Origin: VAZQ01 sp963756715
GTDB lineage: Bacteria > Pseudomonadota > Alphaproteobacteria > Rhizobiales > Xanthobacteraceae
DNA length: 64,000 bases
NCBI GenBank assembly: GCA_963756715.1
Contig: CAVWOV010000042.1
Span: forward strand, 62,001 to 126,000
Direction of reading: 5' to 3'
The stretch's first letter is position 1; each line of letters starts with the position of its first letter. The notes beneath the pieces are model-generated. The model had not been told where the DNA came from. It searched no databases and saw only the letters and a list, made by a program, of their open reading frames with translations. The position numbers and the translations under genes were made by a program. Positions 17,378 to 25,960 of this stretch are shown one piece after another.

Positions 17378-19736
17378 ATGGCCGAAGCAGTTGCAAAAAG
17401 CTGGTTCCGTCGGGGAGGTCTCTTCGGCAAGTACGCGGTGTCGTTCGTGGCACTCGTCGTTCTCGTGCTGGCGATGAACGGCGGCCTTGAGACCTGGTTC
17501 ACCTACACTGAGGTGACGCAGTTACTGTCGAGCGCCCAGTCGGACAAGGCGGAAGCGATCGCGCGCCGTATCGAGCAATACGTCGGAGAGATCGAGCGCC
17601 AGATCAACTCCGCGACCCGGGCGAGCTCGATCACGCTGGATCAGCGGAAATCAGACTACGCATTGCTGCTTCAGCAGGTGCCTGCGGTCGATCGGGTCAT
17701 TCAACTCGACCGCAACGGCAAGGAACAGCTACGTCTGACTCGCGAAGGCGCCGTCGAGCGTAGTGGCATCGACTACTCCGGCAATCAGCGCTTCAAGGAG
17801 ACCCAAGACAAGCCGGTCTGGCTGTCTCCGGTCTATTTTGACGGTCCTGATCCCTTTATGACGATCGCGATGAGGCATTCGGGCCGGAACGCCGGCTCGA
17901 CTGTTGCCGAGATCAATCTCAAATTCCTGTCCAATTTTTTCGACCCCGAACAGATCGGTAAGGACAGCGACGCTTTTGTCGTCGGGCCGACCGGGCGGTT
18001 GCTGGCCCATACCAACCCCACTTATCGCCTGGGCATGGACATGGCCAGTCTTCCGCAGGTGTCGCTTGAATTCGGCGACGGCGCCAGTGGAGTGTTCTTC
18101 GGGCGTGACCCGCAAGGACGTTCGGTGTTGACCGCTGCGGCGGGCATCGAACGGCTGAATTGGCATGTCTTTTCCGAGCAGCTCACGAGCGCGGCCCTCA
18201 AGCCGATCTACAATTTACTCTACCGAACCGGATGGCTGGTCGCGGCCGGCATTGTTCTCGCGATGCTGGCCGGCATGCTGCTCGCGCGTCAGATGGTCGT
18301 ACCGATCCGGGCGTTGCAGGCCGGTGCACGACAGCTTGAGGCCAGCAACTTCGGTCATCGCATCGATGTCAAGGCGGCAGTCGAAATCGAGGAACTGGCG
18401 GACTATTTCAATCGCATGGCGGGCCAGTTGCGGGAATCCTACGGCCGGCTGGAGCAGAAGGTCGAGGAACGGACGCGCGATCTCGAGCAATCCGTTCGAG
18501 AACTCAAGGCGCTGGAGGAGATCGGCCGGGCCGTCGCTTCGTCTCTCGATCTCAATTCGGTTCTGGCGACGATCGTCACGCGCGCGGTCGAGCTCAGCAA
18601 GGCGGATGCCGGCGCGATTTATAGTTATGACGCGTCCCGACAGGTGTTCGAACTCGCCGAGGCGCATGGTGTTGATGAGGCGTTCAAGGACGCCATCCGC
18701 GACATTCAGATCACGGTCGATGAAAGCGCCATGGGGTTCTCCGCGCAGAAGCGCGAGCCGATCTGCATTCCGGACCTCTCGGCCGCGCCGGAGTTTCCGT
18801 TGAAGGATCTGACGCTGCGTGCCGGTTTTCACTCGGTCCTGGTCGTGCCGTTGCTCGGGCAGGTCGAGACTTCTAGGAGCCCTCGTGGTCCAGCGGCGAC
18901 AGACCGGAGATTTTCCGGCCAGTACCGTCGGCCTGATGCAAACCTTCGCGCATCAATCGGTCCTTGCCATGAACAATGCGCGGCTGTTCCGCGAAGTCGA
19001 TCGAAAGGGTCGCGAGCTTGCCATCGCCAACGAGCACAAGGACCAGTTTTTTGCCAACATGAGCCATGAGCTGCGCACGCCGTTGAACGGCATGCTGGGC
19101 TTCGCCGAATTGCTCACCGACGGGCTTTACGGCGCCTTGCCGGACAAGGCGGTGGAGATTCTGGATCTTGTCCAGAAGGACGGCAAACACCTTCTTGGAT
19201 TGATCAATGATGTGCTCGACATCTCCAAGATCGATGCCGGACAGCTCAAGCTGTCGCTCGACGACTATTCGCTGGGGGCGATCGTCGATACCGTGGTGGC
19301 GTCGACCGGCTCGCTGGCGCACGCAAAGGCGCTTGAAATCAAGACGGAGGTCTCTCCAGAACTGCCGGTCGGCCATGGCGATGGACGGCGTTTGACGCAG
19401 GTGCTCCTGAACCTCGTGGGAAATGCCATAAAATTTACCGAGGTCGGCTCCATCGAGATCCGCGCCAAGGCGGTCAACGGCCATTTCAATATTGCGGTGC
19501 AGGACACCGGCCCGGGCATTCCGGTTGAAGACCAGGCGCGCATTTTTGAAGAATTTCAGCAGGTTGACAACAGCAGCACACGGCAGAAAGGTGGTACTGG
19601 ACTTGGGCTGTCGATTTCCCGTCGTCTAATCGAGGTGCACGGTGGCCGGATTGATCTGCAATCGACCCTGGGTGTCGGTTCTACTTTCAACATCGTCTTG
19701 CCGGTGCGCGTGACCGAGCAGGGGCATTCGACATGA
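17378..19736 (+). pseudogene. Membrane-bound sensor histidine kinase (sensor-HAMP-GAF-HisKA-HATPase), frameshifted
   Basis: Two overlapping frames give a kinase of about 785 residues. Order: TM1 (about 20-36), a periplasmic sensor region, TM2 (about 285-305), HAMP, a coiled coil (LEQKVEERTRDLEQ), a GAF domain, HisKA with the phosphorylated His in NMSHELRTPLNG, and a HATPase domain with its G boxes (DTGPGIP, GGTGLGLSIS). The break lies near 18866-18871 between VVPLLGQVE and LLGALVVQRR, inside the GAF domain, and fits one surplus base. The stop overlaps the start of the response regulator by four bases, so the two are coupled. Likely role: sensing an envelope signal and phosphorylating the two regulators downstream. 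Sequence error is a real possibility. Confidence 0.87.
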
Positions 19737-20098
19737 GCAAGCGAATTCTCGTGGTCGAGGACACGATCAACAATCGGCGCATCCTCAATGATCTGCTCAC
19801 CAATGCCGGCTTCGAGGTGGTGGAGGCGTTCGACGGGGAAAAAGGCGTGGCGATGGCGGCGGAGTATCGGCCCGACCTCATTCTGATGGACATCCAGCTT
19901 CCGCTCGTCGATGGCTACGAGGCGACCCGCCGGATCAAGGCCAATCCCGAGTTGCGGGCGATTCCGATCATCGCAGTGACCTCCTACGCGCTCTCCGGTG
20001 ATGAAGCGAAAGCGATCGCGGCGGGATGCGACGGGTACTTCGCGAAGCCGTTCAGTCCGCGCGTCATCCTCGCCAAGATTCGCGAATTTCTGAGCTGA
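19733..20098 (+). CDS. Single-domain response regulator (DivK/CheY-like)
   Basis: The 121-residue protein is a receiver domain only. The phosphoacceptor is D53 (LILMDIQLP), with the acidic pair E9/D10, the switch Thr/Ser in VTSYALSG and the conserved Lys in FAKPFS. It has no output domain, so it acts by protein contact or as a phosphotransfer intermediate. It overlaps the kinase stop by four bases (ATGA) and is followed 17 bases later by the receiver-cyclase gene, indicating one operon. Confidence 0.93.
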   Translation: MSKRILVVEDTINNRRILNDLLTNAGFEVVEAFDGEKGVAMAAEYRPDLILMDIQLPLVDGYEATRRIKANPELRAIPIIAVTSYALSGDEAKAIAAGCDGYFAKPFSPRVILAKIREFLS

Positions 20099-20115
20099 CG
20101 TGGAAGGGGCAAGGT

Positions 20116-21303
20116 TTGCGAACGCCACCACGCATTCTCATTGTCGATGACAACCCGACAAATCTGGAAATCCTCCGGGTCAGGCTGACCGCTCAGGGTT
20201 ACGAGATTGTTATGGCGGCGGACGGACTGGAAGCGCTGGCCAAGGCACGCGAGCTCGACCCCGACTTGGTCTTGCTTGACGTGATGATGCCCAAGCTCGA
20301 CGGCATTTCGGTGCTCAAGGAGCTCAAGCAGGATGCCAAGCTGCGCTTCGTCCCCGTCATCATGGTGACCGCGAAGGCCGATCCGCGCGATGTGGTTCAA
20401 GGTCTTGAAGCGGGCGGCGACGATTATCTTACCAAGCCGTTCGAGCAGGCGGCCCTGGTCGCCCGCGTGCGCTCGCTGCTGCGCATCAAGGAACTGCACG
20501 ACACCGTTCAACAGCAAGCGTCCCAGCTCAAGGAGCAGACCGAGCAACTGTCGAGCTGGAACCAGCAGCTCGAGGAAAGAGTGGCGACGCAACTGGCGGA
20601 GATCGACCGGATCGGACGCCTGCAGCAATTCCTGGCGCCGCAGGTCGCCAAGATGATCGCCTCGTCGGATTCGCCGGAGACGATGCTGGCCAGCCATCGG
20701 CGCGAGGTCACCGTCGTATTCTGCGATCTGCGCGGATTTACCGCCTTCACCGAACGGTCGGAGCCGGAAGAGGTGATGGTGGTCTTGCGCGAGTATCACG
20801 AGAGCCTTGGCGAGCGCATCTTTCATTATGAAGGAACGCTCGACCGGTTTGCCGGCGATGGCATCATGATCGTTTTCAACGATCCGATCCCCTGCGCCGA
20901 CCATGCGGAGCGTGCGGTCCAGCTTGCGCTCGACATGCGCGATCGGGTGGGAAAGCTGTCCTCGCAATGGCAGCGCAAAGGTCACAGGCTTGGCTTTGGG
21001 GTCGGCATTGCGTCGGGCTACGCGACGCTCGGGCAGATCGGTTTCGAACAGCGCCGGGAGTACACAGCGATCGGCAGCGTCATCAATCTTGCGTCCCGGC
21101 TTTGCGATGAAGCGCGGCCGGGTCAGATCGTGATCGCTCAACGCGCCTTCAGCTATGTCGAGCAGGATGTCGAGGCAGCGTCCATTGGCGAACTGAACCT
21201 GAAAGGCTTCACCGACCCGGTAGCCGCCTACGAGATCATGAGCTGGCGCGGATCATCCCGATCAGCCGCCCCGGACACGGAAGCTTCGAAGGCAGCGCCA
21301 TAG
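20116..21303 (+). CDS. Response regulator fused to class III adenylate/guanylate cyclase
   Basis: The TTG start at 20116 is preceded by GGAAGGGGCAAGG and gives 395 residues; the longer open frame from 20026 would overlap the previous gene. Receiver domain: D55 acceptor (VLLDVMMPK) and Lys in LTKPFEQ. A coiled coil about 145-185 leads to a class III cyclase domain with metal Asp residues in TVVFCDLRGFTAF and FAGDGIMIVF, and a YTAIGSVINLASRL motif for substrate and transition-state contacts. Thr at the purine-specifying position fits bacterial adenylate cyclases, but the product (cAMP or cGMP) is not proven. Phosphorylation by the upstream kinase should control dimerisation and activity. Confidence 0.92.
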   Translation: MRTPPRILIVDDNPTNLEILRVRLTAQGYEIVMAADGLEALAKARELDPDLVLLDVMMPKLDGISVLKELKQDAKLRFVPVIMVTAKADPRDVVQGLEAGGDDYLTKPFEQAALVARVRSLLRIKELHDTVQQQASQLKEQTEQLSSWNQQLEERVATQLAEIDRIGRLQQFLAPQVAKMIASSDSPETMLASHRREVTVVFCDLRGFTAFTERSEPEEVMVVLREYHESLGERIFHYEGTLDRFAGDGIMIVFNDPIPCADHAERAVQLALDMRDRVGKLSSQWQRKGHRLGFGVGIASGYATLGQIGFEQRREYTAIGSVINLASRLCDEARPGQIVIAQRAFSYVEQDVEAASIGELNLKGFTDPVAAYEIMSWRGSSRSAAPDTEASKAAP

Positions 21304-21441
21304 TCACGGAACCGGCTGCTCTTGATGTGAAGGCGGCGGCGCGGACGTCCGGGACCTTGCCGCACCAACACGGTTGGTCCAACATTTGGATTGCTCGCGA
21401 AGCCGGCGACGGCAAACTGTCTGGGATGAAATGGAAACCCG

Positions 21442-22374
21442 TTGGCGACAAACGTGACCCGATTTGCCCTCCTAGCCTTCATCGCGAAGCCGTCGGCGGC
21501 GATCGCGATCGTAATTCTCTGCTCGGAATTGGCGACATTTGCATCAGCGGCACCCGTACAGCGGGATGCCTCGGAACGGTCGGTTACCGTGATGCGCACG
21601 AAAAGCGTGTGCTTCGCCGACACCCTGCAGGTCACCGGGGTGCTCGTTCCAAAGAACGAGATTCTGGTCCGTCCCGATCGCGAAGGGCTGCAGATTGCGC
21701 AGGTTCAGGTTGAGCCTGGAGATGTTGTCGTTTCCGGACAGATATTGGCCCGCCTCACGCCGCCGGAGGGGCAGCCGAACAGCGGCACCGGGGCCGCCGT
21801 GGTCCGCTCTCCCGCCCGTGGAACGGTGATTTCCTCGGCTGCGACCGTCGGAACCACCGCATCCGCGCGGGCACAACCCCTGTTTCGAATCGCCGAACGC
21901 GGCGAGATGGAGTTGTTGGCTGACACGCCCGTTCAGAGCCTGCTCAGTCTCGCGCCTGATCAGAGCGCAAAAGTGGACATCGTCGGCGTTGGTGAGTTGC
22001 CCGGCAAGGTGCGGATGGTTTCGCGGGCCGTCAACCCGACGACGCAACTCGGCCAGGTCCGCGTATTTGTCGGCAACGATCTACGCTTGCGGCCTGGCGC
22101 TTATGGCCGTGCCAGGATTGAGGTGGGCCGACGCTGCAATCCGGCCGTCCCATTGTCCGCGCTCCTCTATGGGCCGGGCGGCCCCGTCGTTCAAGTTGTG
22201 CGTGATGGCCGCGTCGAAACGCGACGCGTGACGGTGGGTCTATTGGCCGCCGGACAGGCGGAGATCCGCGAGGGCTTGTCGGAAGGCGACATGGTCGTCG
22301 CGCGGGCGGGGGCGTTTCTGCGCGAAGGCGATCGGGTCCGGCCGGTTTCGGCGGCGAATGAAGCCGCCGACTGA
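21442..22374 (+). CDS. Periplasmic adaptor (HlyD/RND-MFP-like) protein, copy 2
   Basis: About 310 residues, paralogous to the protein at 16189: leader peptide, lipoyl-like half (VEPGDVVVSGQILARL, then VRSPARGTVISSA), barrel and a C-terminal domain ending DGDRV-like (REGDRVRPVS). The shared cysteines appear as KSVCFADTLQVTGVLV and GRRCNPAVPLS. No alpha-hairpin of normal length is seen and no pump or outer-membrane channel adjoins. The start is unclear: TTG at 21442 with GGAAA upstream, or GTG at 21454. It closes the plus-strand block that contains the kinase, regulator and cyclase. Confidence 0.8.
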   Translation: MATNVTRFALLAFIAKPSAAIAIVILCSELATFASAAPVQRDASERSVTVMRTKSVCFADTLQVTGVLVPKNEILVRPDREGLQIAQVQVEPGDVVVSGQILARLTPPEGQPNSGTGAAVVRSPARGTVISSAATVGTTASARAQPLFRIAERGEMELLADTPVQSLLSLAPDQSAKVDIVGVGELPGKVRMVSRAVNPTTQLGQVRVFVGNDLRLRPGAYGRARIEVGRRCNPAVPLSALLYGPGGPVVQVVRDGRVETRRVTVGLLAAGQAEIREGLSEGDMVVARAGAFLREGDRVRPVSAANEAAD

Positions 22375-22414
22375 CCGTAACTTGGACCGGGATACGAACT
22401 CGGGCTGTTCTAAT

Positions 22415-22651
22415 CTAGTCCTCGATGTTGCGCCGGTCCCATTCCATCTGCCAACGGCGCTCTTCCCAATCGATTTCGTCGCGACCCTGCGCTTCCGCGG
22501 GGGCTGCGGTGGACGATGAACGCGCGGTGGATAGGGCTTGGCTGGGGGACATGCTGGTCATGGCTGGCTCCGAAGGTTGGCCGGACGTTTCGGCGTGATT
22601 GATGTCGAAGGTTAGCGGGAGATCGATGGAGGCCGACGTGTTCGCCGTCAC
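22415..22651 (-). CDS. Hypothetical small protein
   Basis: A 78-residue frame from a GTG start, with a Ser/Ala/Thr-rich middle and an acidic, Trp-rich tail (DEIDWEERRWQMEWDR). I do not recognise it. Its low Arg content and coherent tail favour it over the overlapping frame 22410-22682, but there is no clear ribosome site, so it may start elsewhere or be non-coding. It follows the Cys-rich protein gene at 22679 on the same strand. Confidence 0.4.
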   Translation of the reverse strand: MTANTSASIDLPLTFDINHAETSGQPSEPAMTSMSPSQALSTARSSSTAAPAEAQGRDEIDWEERRWQMEWDRRNIED

Positions 22652-22678
22652 AGGAACGTCGAATGTGGTGCGGTCCGG

Positions 22679-22876
22679 TCAATTGCCGCGGCCCGCAAAC
22701 GGCTCCGGCGCGGCGTCGTCACACAATGAGCCGTGAGGGCGGTCCTCGACGCCGTCGGCGCAGAACTCGTTGCAGGCGTATGTGACGGCGATCCGCCATG
22801 ACGGCGCGCGATCGCCCGGGAACGGGAATGGCTCACCGCAGAATGCGCATCGCGCCGGCTGCGAAGGATTGAACAC
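22679..22876 (-). CDS. Small Cys-rich (zinc-ribbon-like) protein
   Basis: 65 residues from a GTG start with AGGGAG eight bases upstream. It carries a CAFCGEPFP knuckle and a YACNEFCADGVE motif, giving a CxxC...CxxxC pattern expected to bind one zinc. It is clearly paralogous to the protein at 24674 (CACCGNPFP ... YACNEFCAEGVE). Function unknown. The two copies flank the membrane cNMP-binding protein and the Crp regulator, suggesting local duplication. Confidence 0.7.
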   Translation of the reverse strand: MFNPSQPARCAFCGEPFPFPGDRAPSWRIAVTYACNEFCADGVEDRPHGSLCDDAAPEPFAGRGN

Positions 22877-23058
22877 GGCTCATCTCCCTGGCGTTCAGGT
22901 TGGCACTGGGAAGGAGCGTGCCGTTCCGTCCGCCCGGCTGCCGTGTCGAGGATCACAATAGTGTTGAATGGAGCACCGGCTTGATCCGATGGGACACAAG
23001 AGGTTCAATCGCATGGGCGCACTCAGGGCATTCGCGACGACAACAGCAGGCCACGCCT

Positions 23059-23682
23059 ATGGAAATTCACAATGTGGAATTGGTCGGGTACGCGGCGGCG
23101 GCGGCGAGCCTCTATGCCGCCAACTCGAAAACGATCATCCCGCTGCGGTTTGCCGCCATCATCGCGAATGTGCTGGTCATCGTTTACGCCTTCAGCCGCG
23201 GAACGTATCCGTCGCTGCTGTTGAACGCGATTCTACTGCCGCTCAACGGGCTCAGACTGCGCTCGATGATCAAGCTGATCCACGACGTCGATGCCTCGTC
23301 CAAGGGAGACATGAACGTCAAGTGGCTGCTCGACTACATGAGCCCGAAGGACTTTGCGGCCGGCGATATTCTCGTCCGGCGCGGCGAGATCGCCAGCGAG
23401 GCGTTTTACGTCATTTCCGGTGAGGTCGAGATCGTCGAAATCCAGAAGACGGTCGGCAGCGGTACATTGCTGGGCGAAATCGGTCTCTTTGTCGACGACG
23501 GCCGGCGTATCATGACAGCGCGATGCAAGACCGACGTGCGCGCGGCCACGATCACCTACGACAAATTCAAGGAGCTCTACTTCCAGAACCCGCAATTCGG
23601 GTTCTATCTGCTGCGATTGGTGGTTGCGCGCATGCACAGTAACGAGCTGCAAATGGCCGCCGCCGCATCTGCGCGGTCATAG
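23059..23682 (+). CDS. Membrane protein with C-terminal cyclic-nucleotide-binding domain
   Basis: 207 residues. The first ~75 contain about three hydrophobic stretches (VELVGYAAAAASLYAA; PLRFAAIIANVLVIVYAF; SLLLNAILLPLNGL), followed by a helix and a cNMP-binding domain (about 95-190) with SEAFYVISGEVEI, GTLLGEIGLF and a basic RRIMTAR phosphate-cassette segment. There is no HTH, so it is not a transcription factor. It may convert cAMP or cGMP levels into a membrane response. It lies 1.7 kb downstream of the receiver-cyclase gene and next to the Crp gene. Start 23059 is chosen for the leader; GCAGG lies upstream. Confidence 0.82.
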   Translation: MEIHNVELVGYAAAAASLYAANSKTIIPLRFAAIIANVLVIVYAFSRGTYPSLLLNAILLPLNGLRLRSMIKLIHDVDASSKGDMNVKWLLDYMSPKDFAAGDILVRRGEIASEAFYVISGEVEIVEIQKTVGSGTLLGEIGLFVDDGRRIMTARCKTDVRAATITYDKFKELYFQNPQFGFYLLRLVVARMHSNELQMAAAASARS

Positions 23683-23759
23683 GCAATGTTGCTGCTTGGC
23701 TCGGGCGCAAGAGCCCAGGTGCGCGGGTCCAAAATCTGGCCGGCCGTTGCGCCGCGCGC

Positions 23760-24443
23760 TCAAAGCGCGGCTTCGCGTTCGATCACCGCCTTCTTCTCCA
23801 GGCAATAGTAGCCAGCAAGGCGGCTCACCACCGATTGGGTGGTCCACTCCTTCAGGATCCGGCTGACGTTTTCACGCGCGATGCCGGCCATCGCGCCGAG
23901 GTCCGATTGCGTCACTTTCTGCCGCACCAGGATGCGTCCGCCGCCGACGTCGTGGCCGAACGCCTCGGCCAGGCTAAGGAGGGCACGGGCGACGCGCCCT
24001 TTTACCGACAGGAAGCTCGTCGCCGCCAGCGCGTTGTTGGTATCGCGCAGGCGGCGCGCGAGCACCACCATGAGATATTGGTACATGTCCGGGTTGGATC
24101 GGCCGAAGGCATCGAAGGCCGCGCGGCTGATGAAGCTCAGCTTCGAGTCGCGCAATGCGGAAACCGACGCCGAGCGGGCCGATCCGTCGATCATCGACAG
24201 CTCTCCGAAGATCGAGCCTGGGCCGAGGATGGCCAGAATGCGCTCGGAGCCGCCCGGCGTGATGACGCTGATCTTGAGCAATCCGTCCTCGATCCGGTAG
24301 CAGCCGTCACCCGCGTCCCCGGAGAGAAACACCACCTGGTCGGCCTTCACGCTCTGGACGCGTGCTTCATCGAACAGGTGGCGCGACAGTGCCGGAGGGA
24401 GCGCGGCAAACAGGTTGTCCGATGGGAGCGCTGGTTTGGCCAT
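23760..24443 (-). CDS. Crp/Fnr-family transcriptional regulator
   Basis: 227 residues: an N-terminal cNMP-binding domain (GDGCYRIEDGLLKI, FGELSMIDGSARSASV with the Arg-Ser of the phosphate cassette), a long dimer helix and a C-terminal HTH (TQSDLGAMAGIARENVSRIL). There is no N-terminal Cys cluster, so it is not an Fnr-type oxygen sensor; cAMP or cGMP binding is plausible. Start 24443 has GGGGCGAGA upstream and begins just before the domain; the open frame runs on to 24635 without protein-like sequence. It is convergent with the membrane cNMP-binding gene and could respond to the nearby cyclase. Confidence 0.9.
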   Translation of the reverse strand: MAKPALPSDNLFAALPPALSRHLFDEARVQSVKADQVVFLSGDAGDGCYRIEDGLLKISVITPGGSERILAILGPGSIFGELSMIDGSARSASVSALRDSKLSFISRAAFDAFGRSNPDMYQYLMVVLARRLRDTNNALAATSFLSVKGRVARALLSLAEAFGHDVGGGRILVRQKVTQSDLGAMAGIARENVSRILKEWTTQSVVSRLAGYYCLEKKAVIEREAAL

Positions 24444-24673
24444 CGTCGTCTCGCCCCTCTGCGTGATTCGCACGGTTCGGCTGGTCGACAGAGTAGCGCA
24501 AGGAACGCAAGAGGAAAGTGGTCGAAACCACCATATTGCGCCGCGGCAGAGGACCTCCGCTGCGCGGTTCCCCGCCTCGCAAAAACCTGCGTCGGCGTGA
24601 TGGCGAACACAGCGCGCCAGGCGACGGATCGGCATGCTGCTCCCGACAAGACCATTCCGATGGAGGAGAGATC

Positions 24674-24835
24674 ATGAGCAGCAATACAAATGGCATGCGA
24701 TGCGCTTGTTGTGGAAACCCGTTCCCCCTCGTGGAGGGGCGCGTTCAGCAATGGCGCGTTGGGAACCAATATGCCTGCAACGAGTTCTGCGCCGAGGGTG
24801 TGGAGAACCGGCAGGCAAAGCAGGCTGCGTCATGA
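24674..24835 (+). CDS. Small Cys-rich (zinc-ribbon-like) protein
   Basis: 53 residues with a strong GGAGGAGAG ribosome site. The pattern CACCGNPFP ... YACNEFCAEGVE matches the copy at 22679. Probably a single zinc-binding knuckle. The stop overlaps the start of the next small gene (ATGA), so the two are translationally coupled. Function unknown; too short for an enzyme. Confidence 0.75.
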   Translation: MSSNTNGMRCACCGNPFPLVEGRVQQWRVGNQYACNEFCAEGVENRQAKQAAS

Positions 24836-25023
24836 AACGGTGTTACCACTGCCACGGGCCATTTGGCCTCATCCGGCACTACGACAACCGGCATCAGTTC
24901 TGCCGCCTGAAATGCGTGGCGATCTATCGCGCGGAACGCCAGCAGATGATCGCGGAGAAAAAAAGCCGCGCGGCGAGCGCGAGCGCCTGGATGCTGCTCA
25001 ATCCACTCACGGAACGCCGGTAG
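24832..25023 (+). CDS. Small Cys/His-rich zinc-binding-like protein
   Basis: 63 residues. The N-terminus has CYHCHGPFG and then HQFCRLKCV, a CxxC...CxxxC arrangement like the preceding protein but with a basic helix (YRAERQQMIAEKK) after it. Start overlaps the upstream stop by four bases. Unknown function; likely partner of the 24674 product. Confidence 0.7.
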   Translation: MKRCYHCHGPFGLIRHYDNRHQFCRLKCVAIYRAERQQMIAEKKSRAASASAWMLLNPLTERR

Positions 25024-25371
25024 CGCGCCCGCGCGGTTTCCCGGCGGACGATGGTCTTCGCGAGCGAGCGTCCATAATCGGTAGTCGCTGCATCGGTGGT
25101 CGCTGCGCGAGCACAGGCGCGCCACGAGTTCGCGCGGGGCCGAGCCGGTTTGGCCCGGAACCTGCCGAGAGATGGCGGAAAAAGGCAAATAAGATTGGTG
25201 GGGGCGGGAGGCGCTTGCCTGAGGCATCCGGATGACGTCGGTCGAAACCTGTTCGGGACGCGCCTTCGGCAGAATGTGTGGGGTGTGCGATCACCGCGAT
25301 CCGCGAACAACACCGGCTCTGGTTCGGTGTCGGAGTATCGCCGCATGGGGCAGAGGCGAGGCCTCTGCTTC
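25024..25371. other. Intergenic region with no recognised feature
   Basis: About 350 bases between the Cys-rich pair and a convergent small gene. Open frames here are Arg/Pro-rich and look like chance. I see no RNA gene or strong terminator. Confidence 0.4.
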
Positions 25372-25629
25372 CTATGCGGCGAGCTTTTGCTCGACCGGGA
25401 AGGTCGCGCCGCTCATGTCGAGTTCGAACACGCCGGGGATCGAGACAACGAGTTCCGGCCGCCTGCCGTTCTCGAACAGCGCGAACTTGAGGGCAGCCGC
25501 CTGGCTCACGAACAGGCCGCCACGCTTGCCGCTCTGATCCTGTGCGACCCACTGGCCGCGGCTGTTCTTGCCAAGCAAGAAGAGCGGGGCCGCCAAGCCG
25601 CTCGACGAGAATTTTTCACCTTGGCGCAT
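25372..25629 (-). CDS. Hypothetical protein
   Basis: 85 residues from an ATG with GGAGACG upstream. The body has a beta-hairpin-like FLLGKNSRGQWVAQDQ segment, then GGLFVSQAAALKFALFE, and ends near FPVEQKLAA. Hydrophobic and charged residues are spaced as in a folded cytoplasmic protein. Not recognised; no neighbours suggest a role. Confidence 0.65.
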   Translation of the reverse strand: MRQGEKFSSSGLAAPLFLLGKNSRGQWVAQDQSGKRGGLFVSQAAALKFALFENGRRPELVVSIPGVFELDMSGATFPVEQKLAA

Positions 25630-25960
25630 CGCACGTCTCCGTTGAATTCCGTTTCCAGTTCGGGGCAACTGCCGCCGTTCGATGATGCCGACAATACGGA
25701 TGTGGCTCGTTCGCCGATGTGCTGATCATCACGAAAAATGCGGTTATGGCCGGAAGAAGAAGGAGGGGTCTTCAGCCCGCCGGCTAGAACTCTTTTCCTT
25801 CCAAGCGGCAGGCAATATCACTACCCTTCGCGCCTCGCGGCGCGCGACGGAACTCGCGGACCATCAGCGCGTGTCGCTGCTTGTCGCGGCTTCTGTTCAA
25901 GGCGGTCGGATCGCTGCCCGCAGGCTGATTGGGCGTAAAACCGAAGGAAATGCAAAGAGC

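Noticed and set aside
22410..22682. A 90-codon frame overlapping the 22415 gene
   Set aside because: Arg/His/Pro-rich and incoherent compared with the 22415-22651 frame.
20116..23682. Cyclase plus membrane cNMP-binding protein as a Pycsar-type defence system
   Set aside because: The cyclase has a receiver domain and is coupled to a histidine kinase; the membrane protein is not adjacent, and no other defence gene is present. Signalling is the simpler explanation.
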